Positions 1 to 9,203 of a DNA stretch of 62,434 nt are shown piece by piece. The notes beneath the pieces are model-generated. The model did not search any database. It was not told the DNA's origin and was given only the letters and a program-made list of their open reading frames with translations. This stretch comes from an uncultured Bacteroidales bacterium (lineage in GTDB: Bacteria > Bacteroidota > Bacteroidia > Bacteroidales > Muribaculaceae), in the NCBI GenBank assembly GCA_947175575.1, contig CAMWNG010000004.1, positions 1-62,434 on the forward strand. The letters run 5' to 3'. Position 1 is the stretch's first letter. Each line of letters opens with the position of its first letter. Made by a program: the position numbers and the translations under genes.

Positions 1-90
1 TTTTATAACGGATGGCACACTAATCTACTGATCTTGATACCTGAGTAGTTACCTCAGGCTGCGGCTAATGTGTTAATAAACATTAAGCAC

Positions 91-121
91 TTGCCTGCTT
101 CCATAATAATCCTTAACTTTG
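91..121 (+). promoter_or_regulatory. Bacteroidales-type promoter of the capsule export operon
   Basis: TTG at 91-93, a 20-base spacer and TAACTTTG at 114-121 match the Bacteroidales primary sigma factor pattern. Transcription would begin near 127, giving a leader of about 110 bases before the start codon at 237. Confidence 0.7.
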
Positions 122-124
122 TAG

Positions 125-158
125 CTGATTAAGTAGGTACTGTTGTACCTTGAATCAG
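125..158 (+). other. hairpin at the start of the capsule operon leader
   Basis: CTGATT at 125-130 pairs with AATCAG at 153-158, and inside it AGGTAC at 135-140 pairs with GTACCT at 145-150. The fold would lie at or very near the 5' end of the transcript made from the promoter at 91-121. A role in transcript stability or antitermination is possible but not shown. Confidence 0.4.
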
Positions 159-236
159 ACATATTTTTAATTGAAAACTTACAGTTTCAAGCATTCTCGC
201 ATATTTTCAAGAAATTAAACCGAACCACATTACCAT

Positions 237-2651
237 ATGAGAATTAAACGTGTCGTTCTGTCACTTTTTATGGCTCTGTCGTTCTTAGCGTCAGCTATGT
301 CCGATGACCAAGTTATATCATATATAAAAAGTCAGACAGCAGCAGGAAAAAGTAGTCAGCAGATTGGTCAGGAACTGATGGCTAAAGGTGTAACACCCGA
401 ACAAGCCGAACGAATCAAGGCAAGACTCGAAGCCGAACAAAACAATGAGACGTCACCCGTTGACATGAACATCGGCGGCGCAAGCAGAGAGAGACGTCAT
501 GACGCTTCTAACGACATCTCTTCCGAAACTATGGTAGAAGTGGATCGTGCAGTGGATGAAGGCCGTAATGGAAAGGTTTCCCGCAATCAGATTTATGGGC
601 ACAAGGTTTTCAACTCACGGGCACTTACATTCGAACCCAACGACAATCTTCCCACACCACAGAATTACAAGCTTGCTCCCGGTGATGAGATAGTAATTGA
701 TATATGGGGTAAATCGGAAGATCATCTCCGTCAGACTATTTCGCCCGAAGGAAGTATAATGATTTCGCAACTCGGCCCGGTATATCTTAATGGTATGACC
801 ATCAACGAGGCCAATCAACATATAAAAAATACTTTCTCACGCAAATATGCCGGTCTTAATGATTCGGACACGGATATCAAGGTCACACTCGGACAAGTGA
901 GATCAATTCAGATTGATATTCTTGGTGAAGTAGCCACACCCGGAACATTCCGGCTTTCACCGTTCTCTACCGTTTTTCATGCGCTTTACCGTGCCGGCGG
1001 AATTAACGACATCGGTACTCTCCGAAACATTCAGGTTCTCCGTAACGGAAAGAAAATTGCCGGTGTGGATATTTACGATTATCTTTTCAATGGCAAGACC
1101 GCTGGAAACATTCGTCTGCAGGAAGGTGATGTAATTATCGTTCCGCCCTACGAGCAGCTCGTAAACATCGAAGGTAACGTAAAACGCCCCATGTACTATG
1201 AACTCAAACCGGACGAAACCCTTAAGGATATTCTGGACTATGCCGGCGGTTTCACCGGAGATGCATATGAAAGCATGGTCAAAGTAGCCCGTCAGGCCGG
1301 TACTGAAAATGAGCTCTATAATATCGAGACCGGCGAGTATGCCACATACAAGCTTAAAGACGGCGATATGATCACTGTTGGCACAATCCTCGATCGTTAT
1401 ACAAACAGAGTTGAAGTCAAAGGCGCTGTATATCGTCCCGGCCTTTTCGCTATCGGCAACGATATCAAAACTATCAGCGATCTTATCAATAAAGCTGATG
1501 GTGTGACCGATGATGCTTACACTGAACGCATCCTTCTTTATCGTGAGGATGATGCACTTAATCTGCAACTTATTGCGGTTGATCTTAAGAAAATTTTGAA
1601 TGGCACCGCTCCCGATATTGAACTGAAGCGAAATGACCTTATCGTGATCTCCAGCATCCATGAGCTTGAAGATCGCGGGGCTTTGACTATATCGGGCCAA
1701 GTTGCCCGTCCCGGTAGCTATCCGTTTGCTGCCAACACTACATTAGAAGACCTTATTTTCCAGGCCGGCGGTTTACTTGAAGGTGCATCTACGGCGCGCG
1801 TTGATGTGTCCCGTCGAATTATCGATCCCACTTCGACTGTACAGACTCAGAAACTTTCCCAAATATATTCTCTCTCTATTGAAAATGGTCTTGCCGTCGG
1901 TTCCGGTAAAGGCTTTATTCTTATGCCTTATGACCAGGTGATCGTGCGAACAAGTCCGGGATATTCCGCCCAAAAATCGATTTCTGTTAAAGGAGAAGTT
2001 CTCTTTGAAGGAGATTATGTATTGGAGAAACGGAACGAACGTATTTCCGACATAATTCGCCGCGCAGGTGGAATTCTTGATGATGCTTATATCAAAGGAG
2101 CACACCTGACACGAAAAATGTCAGAGGATGAATACACCGCAAAACGCGAGGCACTCCGCTTCGCACTCACAAACAGCGGCGAGAATAATTCTGACTCCAT
2201 CTCGATTTCAAAGGTTCAGTTAGCCAATACATATAATGTTGGTATAAACCTTGAAAAAGCCCTTCAGTACCCAGGCTCTCATTATGATATGGTGCTTCAG
2301 CCCAACGACGAACTGTATATTCCCGAACAGCAGAGCGTAGTACGTATCTCCGGTGATGTTATGTATCCCAATGCTGTGGTTTATGAGCCCGGCGCCACCT
2401 TGAAATATTATATAGCTCAGGCCGGCGGTTACGGTCAATCTGCCAAAAAGAACAAAGCCTTCGTTATTTATATGAACGGAACAGTAGCACAAGCCAAAGG
2501 AAATACTGTTATTGAGCCGGGCTGTCAGATTATCGTTCCATCAAAGCGTCAGGGAACAGGTCCGAACTGGGAGAAAATCCTGTCAATCATATCCGGTGTG
2601 ACATCCGCCGGAACAATGGCTGCAACAATAGCATATCTGTTTAAGAACTAA
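237..2651 (+). CDS. SLBB-domain polysaccharide export protein (Wza-like)
   Basis: Outer-membrane polysaccharide export protein of the Wza/OtnA family, expected to form the channel that passes capsule or exopolysaccharide to the surface. An N-terminal hydrophobic signal segment (residues 1-21) has no lipobox cysteine. A poly-export domain lies around residues 140-225 (LAPGDEIVIDIWG). At least six SLBB repeats follow, each with the pattern V.G.V..PG.Y.L.....L.D.I..AGG. At 804 residues it is about twice the length of E. coli Wza, as is common in Bacteroidetes, where extra SLBB repeats lengthen the periplasmic part. It is first in an operon with a Wzz-like protein 4 bases downstream and an M23 peptidase. 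Confidence 0.9.
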   Translation: MRIKRVVLSLFMALSFLASAMSDDQVISYIKSQTAAGKSSQQIGQELMAKGVTPEQAERIKARLEAEQNNETSPVDMNIGGASRERRHDASNDISSETMVEVDRAVDEGRNGKVSRNQIYGHKVFNSRALTFEPNDNLPTPQNYKLAPGDEIVIDIWGKSEDHLRQTISPEGSIMISQLGPVYLNGMTINEANQHIKNTFSRKYAGLNDSDTDIKVTLGQVRSIQIDILGEVATPGTFRLSPFSTVFHALYRAGGINDIGTLRNIQVLRNGKKIAGVDIYDYLFNGKTAGNIRLQEGDVIIVPPYEQLVNIEGNVKRPMYYELKPDETLKDILDYAGGFTGDAYESMVKVARQAGTENELYNIETGEYATYKLKDGDMITVGTILDRYTNRVEVKGAVYRPGLFAIGNDIKTISDLINKADGVTDDAYTERILLYREDDALNLQLIAVDLKKILNGTAPDIELKRNDLIVISSIHELEDRGALTISGQVARPGSYPFAANTTLEDLIFQAGGLLEGASTARVDVSRRIIDPTSTVQTQKLSQIYSLSIENGLAVGSGKGFILMPYDQVIVRTSPGYSAQKSISVKGEVLFEGDYVLEKRNERISDIIRRAGGILDDAYIKGAHLTRKMSEDEYTAKREALRFALTNSGENNSDSISISKVQLANTYNVGINLEKALQYPGSHYDMVLQPNDELYIPEQQSVVRISGDVMYPNAVVYEPGATLKYYIAQAGGYGQSAKKNKAFVIYMNGTVAQAKGNTVIEPGCQIIVPSKRQGTGPNWEKILSIISGVTSAGTMAATIAYLFKN

Positions 2652-2655
2652 GACT

Positions 2656-3801
2656 ATGTCCGACGAAAATATTACTAATAGCTCAGAGAATCAAGAATCG
2701 GAAATCGATCTCATGGAGCTTGCGATGACTCTGTGGAAACAGCGTCGCAAAATCATTAAATGGTGTATATGCGGAGCCGTTATAGGATTGATTGTAGCAT
2801 TCAGTATTCCAAAAGAGTACACGACATCAGTCGCTCTGGCTCCGGAATGGAATAATAACAAATCCAGCAATACCGGTCTAAGTGCGCTTGCTTCAATGGC
2901 TGGACTCAATTTAGGTTCATCCGGCGGCACCGAAGCTCTGTTTCCTATTCTCTATCCGGATGTCGTTCGCTCGGTACCTTTCATAACAGGACTTTTCGAT
3001 GTTAAAGTCCGCCTGTCGGAAGAAGATTCAACCACAATGACGGTTCAGCAATATGTTACGAACGAAGTCCGCGCACCGTGGTGGTCGTATATTATGGGCC
3101 TTCCGGGTCAACTTATTGGAATGATGTTTTCATCTGATGAAGAAGGCGAGCAAGACCATAAATTGGATAATTTCAACCTGACTCAGGAAGAATTCGGGCT
3201 GTACATGTTCCTTCAGAACAGTATCGCGGCAAACTATGACATGAAAACTGCAATTGTCTCGATTAGTGTTACGATGCAGGATCCTCTGGTATCTGCCCTG
3301 TTGGCTGATACTGTCGTAACCAGATTGCAGGAATATATCACTGATTACCGCACAAATAAAGCACGGCAAGATCTTGAATATGAGCTGATGCTCAACGAGA
3401 ACGCGAAAAAGAACTACTATGAGGCTCAACAGAAATATGCCGAATTCCTTGATAGAAACCAAGGGCTCGCGTTCCACATCTCTCAAACTGAGAAAGAACG
3501 GCTCGCCAACGAATCTTCACTCGCCTTCAACCTCTACAACCAGACGGCACAACGTGTTCAGGCCGCTCAGGCTAAGGTACAGGAGACAACTCCCGCATAT
3601 GCCGTAATAACTCCTGCAACTGTTCCTCTCTATGCAAGCCGTCCCAGAAAAGCTATGATTCTCATTGGTTTCACATTTCTGGCATTTGTTGCGTGTGCTG
3701 CATGGATTCTTTTCGGTCAACCTATGTTGAAAAACTACAGAGAGAAAATAAATGCGGAAAAACAGCAGGATGATTCTGACGCTACCGAAACTAAAGAATG
3801 A
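2656..3801 (+). CDS. Wzz-type chain-length determinant / polysaccharide co-polymerase
   Basis: Inner-membrane polysaccharide co-polymerase that would couple capsule polymerisation to the SLBB exporter encoded upstream. Two membrane spans frame the protein (about residues 36-55 and 330-355), with a periplasmic part between them that includes a coiled-coil stretch around residues 235-305. Immediately before the second span is a Pro-rich segment (PLYASRPRKA), the usual Wzz landmark. No tyrosine-kinase domain is attached, and the C-terminal cytoplasmic tail is short and charged. The stop codon overlaps the start of the next gene (ATGA), so translation is probably coupled. Confidence 0.87.
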   Translation: MSDENITNSSENQESEIDLMELAMTLWKQRRKIIKWCICGAVIGLIVAFSIPKEYTTSVALAPEWNNNKSSNTGLSALASMAGLNLGSSGGTEALFPILYPDVVRSVPFITGLFDVKVRLSEEDSTTMTVQQYVTNEVRAPWWSYIMGLPGQLIGMMFSSDEEGEQDHKLDNFNLTQEEFGLYMFLQNSIAANYDMKTAIVSISVTMQDPLVSALLADTVVTRLQEYITDYRTNKARQDLEYELMLNENAKKNYYEAQQKYAEFLDRNQGLAFHISQTEKERLANESSLAFNLYNQTAQRVQAAQAKVQETTPAYAVITPATVPLYASRPRKAMILIGFTFLAFVACAAWILFGQPMLKNYREKINAEKQQDDSDATETKE

Positions 3802-4544
3802 TTTGCCGTAAAGCAATACTTTTTATAGCGATTATAATTACATCTTCCCGTGCCATATCCCAAGGCCGGGAAGATGATATTTTTATGCAGTTGATATCGG
3901 CGTGTAACTCTTCCACGGATACAATTTGCAGTGATACGGTCCTCATTGAGCCTCTTAGATTCGTTGAGGCAACTGTAGATACAATACCGAACATTTATCA
4001 GCCGGCAAGAAGCACACGTAGGCCTCATGATTACGGGATCGGCGCCCTCAGCATGATCACCGATGCTTACACCGGTCATCAATACTATTCAAACGGAGCG
4101 TGGGACATCCCGGATCAGGCATACTACAATACAGTGGTGCAACCGCCTGTCAGCGGAATTCGCTTCCCCATCAAAAGAGAACAGCGCATTACTTCACGGT
4201 TCGGATTTCGTTCGGAATATAACCGTATGCATTTCGGGATGGATATCTCCATGAATGCAGGCGACACTGTAAAATGCTACATGCCCGGAACCGTTAGTAA
4301 AGCGAACTATGACAAGGGCTACGGAAATTATCTTGTTATCGTCCACGATAATGGATTGGAAACCCGATATGCACATCTACAGAAGATACTCGTCTCGCCC
4401 GGACAGAGAGTCAATGAGCAGGAAGGGATGGCTCTCAGCGGAACATCCGGAAATTCCACAGGACCACATCTGCATATCGAAACCAGATTCAGAGGCATAC
4501 CCATTGATCCGGAGTCCGTTTTCGACTTCATAATTTCTGATTAA
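3798..4544 (+). CDS. M23 (LytM) family metallopeptidase
   Basis: Secreted zinc peptidase of the M23/LytM family, with an N-terminal signal segment ending near residue 22. The C-terminal catalytic domain keeps the zinc and catalytic residues: H near 145 and D near 149 in MHFGMD, H near 192 in YAHL, and HLH near 222-224 in TGPHLH. It is therefore likely active rather than a degenerate EnvC/NlpD-type activator. Known M23 enzymes cut cross-bridges or stem peptides of peptidoglycan. Its start overlaps the stop of the Wzz-like gene, so it is cotranscribed with the capsule exporter; local wall remodelling for assembly of the export machine is an inference. Confidence 0.88.
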   Translation: MICRKAILFIAIIITSSRAISQGREDDIFMQLISACNSSTDTICSDTVLIEPLRFVEATVDTIPNIYQPARSTRRPHDYGIGALSMITDAYTGHQYYSNGAWDIPDQAYYNTVVQPPVSGIRFPIKREQRITSRFGFRSEYNRMHFGMDISMNAGDTVKCYMPGTVSKANYDKGYGNYLVIVHDNGLETRYAHLQKILVSPGQRVNEQEGMALSGTSGNSTGPHLHIETRFRGIPIDPESVFDFIISD

Positions 4545-4634
4545 CCTTAACCTCTTCTATTTTTGATTTTTTACAAGCGAACTTAAATCCCGAGTGGATG
4601 TTATTATATTCAAAGACATTAATGACATCACACT

Positions 4635-5567
4635 ATGAAAATCGCAAATAATATACTCGAAACTATCGGCGAGACTCCGATGGTCAAAATAAACAATCTC
4701 CCCCACCCCGCAGGTGTAAATATATATGCTAAAATCGAAGGACAGAACCCCTCGGGCAGTATAAAAGACCGCATAGCCATTAAGATGCTTGAAGCCGCCG
4801 AGACTGACGGACGTCTACGTCCGGGGCAGACTATTCTTGAGCCGACATCCGGCAATACAGGCATCGCTTTAGCCGTTGCCGGAGTTGTGAAAGGATATCC
4901 GGTAGAAATCGTAATGAGCCGTTCCGTGTCGGAAGAACGAAGGAAAATTTTACGCTCGTACGGCGCAAAGATACATCTTACTCCGGCCGATCAAGGCACT
5001 GACGGCGCTATCCGGTACGCCCGCAAACTCCGTGATGAAAATCCTGAAAAATATTTCATGCCGGATCAATTCTCCAACCAGGGCAATTATATGGCGCACT
5101 TTCAGAACACCGCCCTTGAAATTTGGCAGCAGACCGACGGCAAAATTGATTATCTTGTATCCGCCATTGGAACTTCAGGTACCATCATGGGGCTTTCCAA
5201 ATTCCTCAAAGCCATGAATCCCGACATAAAAGTCGTATGCGCCCAACCCGTTAAGGGTCACTATATCCAGGGACTCAAAAATCTTGAAGAAGCGATCGTC
5301 CCCCACATCTATGACCCTTCACGCATTGACTTCCAGGAAATGGTAGAAAGCGAAGAGGCTATTGATATGGCACGCCAGCTCATACGCAAAGAAGGTATAT
5401 TTGCCGGCATGAGCAGCGGAGCCGCTATGCTTGCAGCTCTTCGTACAGCCCAAAAAATCAAAGAAGGAAATATAGTGGTGATTCTTCCCGACAGGGCAGA
5501 TAAATATCTATCCACAGTTATGTTCGAACCTTTTGATGAAGCACATGCAACTGCTGATGAACAATAA
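4635..5567 (+). CDS. cysM: cysteine synthase (O-acetylserine sulfhydrylase)
   Basis: PLP-dependent enzyme making cysteine from O-acetylserine and sulfide. The pyridoxal lysine lies in NPSGSIKDR (K near 43), the substrate loop TSGNTG near residues 70-75, and the phosphate-cup glycines in the SAIGTSGT stretch. At 310 residues it has the length of CysK/CysM enzymes with no CBS extension. The choice of CysM over CysK rests on general resemblance and is not firm. It follows the capsule operon by 90 bases and is probably a separate unit, although I see no convincing promoter. Confidence 0.85.
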   Translation: MKIANNILETIGETPMVKINNLPHPAGVNIYAKIEGQNPSGSIKDRIAIKMLEAAETDGRLRPGQTILEPTSGNTGIALAVAGVVKGYPVEIVMSRSVSEERRKILRSYGAKIHLTPADQGTDGAIRYARKLRDENPEKYFMPDQFSNQGNYMAHFQNTALEIWQQTDGKIDYLVSAIGTSGTIMGLSKFLKAMNPDIKVVCAQPVKGHYIQGLKNLEEAIVPHIYDPSRIDFQEMVESEEAIDMARQLIRKEGIFAGMSSGAAMLAALRTAQKIKEGNIVVILPDRADKYLSTVMFEPFDEAHATADEQ

Positions 5568-5635
5568 GTTATACATGCATAAAGACAAGACGAATGCAAA
5601 ATGCCAATTCAATGACAAAAAAGTTACATAAACAC

Positions 5636-5666
5636 TTGCCCAACTCAAAAAAATAGAGTAACTTTG
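5636..5666 (+). promoter_or_regulatory. promoter of tRNA-Met
   Basis: TTG at 5636-5638, 20 bases, then TAACTTTG at 5659-5666, ending 11 bases before the mature tRNA 5' end. Spacing and sequence match the Bacteroidales consensus. Confidence 0.75.
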
Positions 5667-5677
5667 CACTCGCAAAT

Positions 5678-5751
5678 GGTCCTATAGCTCAGTTGGTCAG
5701 AGCACCTGACTCATAATCAGGGAGTCCTAGGTTCAAGCCCTAGTGGGACCA
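5678..5751 (+). tRNA. tRNA-Met (anticodon CAT)
   Basis: A full cloverleaf of 74 bases. The acceptor stem is GGTCCTA with TGGGACC (one G-T pair) and discriminator A; the anticodon stem is CCTGA/TCAGG around loop CTCATAA (anticodon CAT); the T arm is CTAGG/CCTAG with loop TTCAAGC. The 3' CCA is not encoded. It lacks the three G-C pairs of initiator tRNA, so it is elongator tRNA-Met or the tRNA-Ile that reads AUA after lysidine modification. Sequence alone does not separate these two safely. Confidence 0.93.
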
Positions 5752-5763
5752 CTGAAAATTGTC

Positions 5764-5800
5764 AAGCAGTTATGATCGGTATCGTAACTGCTTTTTCTTT
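5764..5800 (+). terminator. intrinsic terminator after tRNA-Met
   Basis: A 13-bp stem (5764-5776 with 5781-5793, one G-T pair) around the loop CGGT, followed by a T-rich run (5792-5800). Confidence 0.85.
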
Positions 5801-5895
5801 TACATTTAATTCAAATATTATGCGTTGTGCTCGGCAACCAATGGGATAAAAAGTCGCGGAGAGCAGTGTTTGCGGAGGGTGTTATGTGGGGTGAT

Positions 5896-5928
5896 TATTG
5901 CACATGTGAGGTTTTTGAAGTATCTTTG
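5896..5928 (+). promoter_or_regulatory. promoter of the TonB receptor gene, almost touching the start codon
   Basis: TATTG at 5896-5900, 20 bases, then TATCTTTG at 5921-5928. The likely ATG begins at 5933, only four bases after the -7 element, so the transcript would have little or no leader. Confidence 0.6.
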
Positions 5929-5932
5929 TGCG

Positions 5933-8152
5933 ATGAAATTTTTTCGCCGCTCAATCTTTATATTATTAATGTGTCAGTCGTTGCCGCTATGGGCGATCAA
6001 CGATACGACTTCCACGGTGCGGGAACCTCATGTTCTGCGTGAGGTTGAAGTTTTAGGCTTGAAGCAGATGCCTGTGCAGACTGTGCTACCGGTGACACGT
6101 CTTGGTCGCGCGCAGGTCAACGAACTTGGCATTGAGGCCGTCAAAGATATCGGCGATGTTGTCCCTAATCTCTATACTCCGGCATATGGCTCCCGAATGA
6201 CATCCTCGATCTATATGCGCGGACTCGGTTCCCGAATTGATCAGGCCGTGGTAGGTCTGACAGTCGACGGTGTGCCGGTGATGAACAAGGACGCTTACGA
6301 TTTCGATATTCCTGATATAGCACTTGTTGAGGTATTGCGTGGTGCACAAAGTGTGCTGAATGGAAGAAATGCGATGGCAGGGCAGATCAATATACATACT
6401 CTTTCGCCGCTTACCACCAGGGGCTGGCGTGCTTCCGCGCAGTATGGCCGCAACAATGACACCCGTGTCAATGTCGGAGGTTATTTCGGAATTAACGACG
6501 TGCTATCTGCTTCTTTATGTATCGATTACGGTCACTCTGACGGCTATTTCCGCAACGAATACAACCACAGACGGGTCGGATTGGAAAACAACGGATCAGC
6601 CCGTTGGAAAACCGTCTGGCACCCTACTCCCGCACTTTCACTGACAAATACCGCGGCATTAGGCATAGCACGTCAAAGCGGCTATCCTTATGCGCAACTC
6701 GGCAGTGACGCCATCGCATACAATGACACCTGTTTCTATCGACGTACGTCAATTTCTGACGGTGTTACATTGGCCTGGGCAGGCAAGCGTGTGGTGGTGA
6801 CATCGCTGACATCAGTACAATATTTGTCAGATAACGTAACTCTTGACCAAGATTTCACTTCGCTCGATTATTTCACGCTGACTCAACGACGTCACGAATT
6901 CACTGTCACTGAGGATCTTTTCACCAAGGCGTCCAGAGGAAATTACGCCTGGCTTGGCGGTGTGTTCGGCTATTATCGTCGCAGCCGTATGCATGCGCCG
7001 GTAACTTTTCTTGACACCGGCCTGCGTGAACTTATCGAGAACCGACTCACTGACATAAATCCCGGCTACCCGATAATCTGGGACTCGAGGACATTTCCAC
7101 TCCTAAGCGACTTCACAACCCCTTGGCGAGGTTTTTCACTATATCATCAAAGCTCTTACACGCTGGGCGAATGGCTGTTTGAGGCCGGGCTGCGATGGGA
7201 ACTCGAAAGTATCAGTTGCGATTATAGATCCAAGGCCGACGCATCCTACACGATTTATGAAAAAAAACCGGACGGGACTTTGGATCCTTACATGCAACGT
7301 AAAGTCGACATAGACGATAACGGTCACATGAAGAGCACTTTCAACCAATTGTTGCCAAAAATCGTCGTAAGTCGCAAATGGAGAAACGGCCATGCCTACG
7401 CTTCATTCACCAAAGGCTATAAATCAGGAGGCTTCAATACTCAGATGTTCAGTGATGTACTTCAGCAGCGCGTGATGGCCCTTATGGGGCTGACCATGGC
7501 TTATAAGCCAAAAGAAGTTGTGAGCTATAAACCTGAGTACAGCTGGAACTATGAGATCGGTGCGGATTGGCACAATGACAGGATTGGATTGGAGACTGTC
7601 GTATTTTTCATCGACTGCCATGACCAACAGCTCACTATGTTTCCTCCGGGCACTGTAACCGGTCGCATCATGACTAATGCCGGCCGAAGCCGATCTTTCG
7701 GAGTTGAGTTTTCCGGACATTGGCATATTACCGATGACCTGTCGTTCAACGGAACGTACGGATACACAGATGCACGGTTCCGCCGATATGACAACGGCCG
7801 AGAAAATTTCGCAGGTAAACGTGTGCCTTATGCTCCGGCACACACCTTATTCTTGCAAGGACTGTGGACCACCCCCTGGCGTCCGGCCGGACTGACAACC
7901 CAACTCAACCTCACCCTCAGAGGCACCGGAAGCATCATGTGGAACGACGCCAACACGCTCTCCCAGCCGTTTTATGCATTGGCCGGCGGATCATTCTCGT
8001 TTAAGGCGGAAAAATGGTCTCTTAAACTATGGACTGAAAATTTCACAGGTACAAGATACGATACGTTCTACTTCCAATCAATGAGCCGCGATTTCGTACA
8101 ACGCGGTCGTCCGATAACATACGGAGCCACGTTACGTATTCACATCAATTAA
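5933..8152 (+). CDS. TonB-dependent outer-membrane receptor
   Basis: TonB-dependent transporter with a signal peptide (MKFFRRSIFILLM...), an N-terminal plug at about residues 30-150 (SSIYMRGLGSRIDQ and a VEVLRGAQSVLNGRNAMAG motif) and a 22-strand barrel type C-terminus. It lacks the carboxypeptidase-D-like extension and the SusD partner of SusC systems, so it belongs with the siderophore/heme/metal receptor group; the substrate cannot be told from sequence. The start at 5933 is preferred over the in-frame ATG at 5825 because the residues before it are not signal-like and the promoter lies between the two. A lipoprotein gene follows after 24 bases. Confidence 0.88.
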   Translation: MKFFRRSIFILLMCQSLPLWAINDTTSTVREPHVLREVEVLGLKQMPVQTVLPVTRLGRAQVNELGIEAVKDIGDVVPNLYTPAYGSRMTSSIYMRGLGSRIDQAVVGLTVDGVPVMNKDAYDFDIPDIALVEVLRGAQSVLNGRNAMAGQINIHTLSPLTTRGWRASAQYGRNNDTRVNVGGYFGINDVLSASLCIDYGHSDGYFRNEYNHRRVGLENNGSARWKTVWHPTPALSLTNTAALGIARQSGYPYAQLGSDAIAYNDTCFYRRTSISDGVTLAWAGKRVVVTSLTSVQYLSDNVTLDQDFTSLDYFTLTQRRHEFTVTEDLFTKASRGNYAWLGGVFGYYRRSRMHAPVTFLDTGLRELIENRLTDINPGYPIIWDSRTFPLLSDFTTPWRGFSLYHQSSYTLGEWLFEAGLRWELESISCDYRSKADASYTIYEKKPDGTLDPYMQRKVDIDDNGHMKSTFNQLLPKIVVSRKWRNGHAYASFTKGYKSGGFNTQMFSDVLQQRVMALMGLTMAYKPKEVVSYKPEYSWNYEIGADWHNDRIGLETVVFFIDCHDQQLTMFPPGTVTGRIMTNAGRSRSFGVEFSGHWHITDDLSFNGTYGYTDARFRRYDNGRENFAGKRVPYAPAHTLFLQGLWTTPWRPAGLTTQLNLTLRGTGSIMWNDANTLSQPFYALAGGSFSFKAEKWSLKLWTENFTGTRYDTFYFQSMSRDFVQRGRPITYGATLRIHIN

Positions 8153-8176
8153 TAAACAACCACAAAATAATAAGAT

Positions 8177-9079
8177 ATGATGAAAGCATTATCAAAAGCA
8201 GTGTTGCCTGCGTTAGGCTTGCTTACCCTCGCGACAACCGGCTGCAAGAAAGACTCCCTTGACCCCGACACCATTACCGAGCAATCTCTTTCGGAATGTT
8301 TCGTAGTGGTAAAAGACTTGAATGATCCCACTGCGGTACAAACAGTTACATCAGTTAATGTAAAATATTATCTAAACTGGACTCAGGCTAAATGCGATGC
8401 GATCATATCCGGTCTGAATGTCTTCGGCACCACCCTTCCTGCCATCACTCTCTCAGACATGAAATGGACTATGGACAACAAAGGCTGGTGTGAAGTGGAA
8501 GCATCCAGACCCACACAGTCGGCAGGTTCGATCGCCAATCCGCCTGTCGTAACCGACTTCGAAATGGACTGGCTTTTCCGCATGGAACTCATAGAAGCAG
8601 CCAATACGTACGACCCTGTCGGTTATTTCGAATGTGACATCGACAACCGCTATCATCTCGTAGGTGCCAGACAACCGACCTTCATGGGCGGTATTACAGA
8701 ATGTTCCTGTGCACAGCTACCCACATATTCCTATGATGACGCTGTTTACAGTATTATATTGGACTTCAAGACCATGAAAGCCACAATGTCCATTACCGGT
8801 GCTAAATTCAACGAACATATGCCGGCGCTTGACATGCAGTTCGCCGGCATAGACTTCACATACGGAGAAAAACAAGGAAGTTTCGTACTCAGTTGCGACG
8901 CCCTGACGCCCTCGATCGGAGGTTCGCCCATGGCAGGATTCCCCATCTCCAACCTGAAAGCTGAGGTTTATCCGGGTCATCAGACCGAAATATATTTCGA
9001 ATGTACGCCTGAAACAATGCCCATGAGCTTCCAGGTTAGAGCCTCGGTAACCGGCGCCGATTATCAGGCCATCCTCTGA
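8177..9079 (+). CDS. predicted lipoprotein, partner of the TonB receptor
   Basis: I do not recognise the family. The N-terminus is a lipoprotein signal with the lipobox TTGC (Cys near residue 23) followed by KKDS. The first mature part is acidic, and the rest is beta-rich with no membrane segment. It lies 24 bases after the TonB receptor gene with no visible terminator between them, so they are probably cotranscribed. A surface or periplasmic ligand-binding role beside the receptor is an inference from position only. The start is MMKAL at 8177; the second Met is equally possible. Confidence 0.7.
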   Translation: MMKALSKAVLPALGLLTLATTGCKKDSLDPDTITEQSLSECFVVVKDLNDPTAVQTVTSVNVKYYLNWTQAKCDAIISGLNVFGTTLPAITLSDMKWTMDNKGWCEVEASRPTQSAGSIANPPVVTDFEMDWLFRMELIEAANTYDPVGYFECDIDNRYHLVGARQPTFMGGITECSCAQLPTYSYDDAVYSIILDFKTMKATMSITGAKFNEHMPALDMQFAGIDFTYGEKQGSFVLSCDALTPSIGGSPMAGFPISNLKAEVYPGHQTEIYFECTPETMPMSFQVRASVTGADYQAIL

Positions 9080-9128
9080 TTTTACCCCGAATTTCAGAAA
9101 AAAAATTCAGATTTATGGGTAATGTGAC

Positions 9129-9157
9129 TTGTGGTGTCAAAATTTTTGCTAATTTTG
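9129..9157 (+). promoter_or_regulatory. promoter of the fumarase gene
   Basis: TTG at 9129-9131, 18 bases, then TAATTTTG at 9150-9157. The leader to the ATG at 9204 would be about 40 bases. Confidence 0.6.
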
Positions 9158-9203
9158 CACTTACGAATCTTACCCAACTGAAAAACTAAAACACATATCA
9201 AAT

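Noticed and set aside
957-1700. A 247-codon antisense open frame inside the SLBB gene
   Set aside because: It lies wholly within a gene with strong family motifs and has no promoter, signal or recognisable domain; it is a codon-usage shadow.
5825-5932. Start of the TonB receptor at 5825
   Set aside because: The extra residues are not signal-like and include the promoter; MKFFRRSIF at 5933 is a proper signal peptide.
9082-9122. Terminator after the 8177-9079 lipoprotein gene
   Set aside because: Only a 6-bp TTACCC/GGGTAA pairing with a long A-rich loop and no T run; too weak to call.
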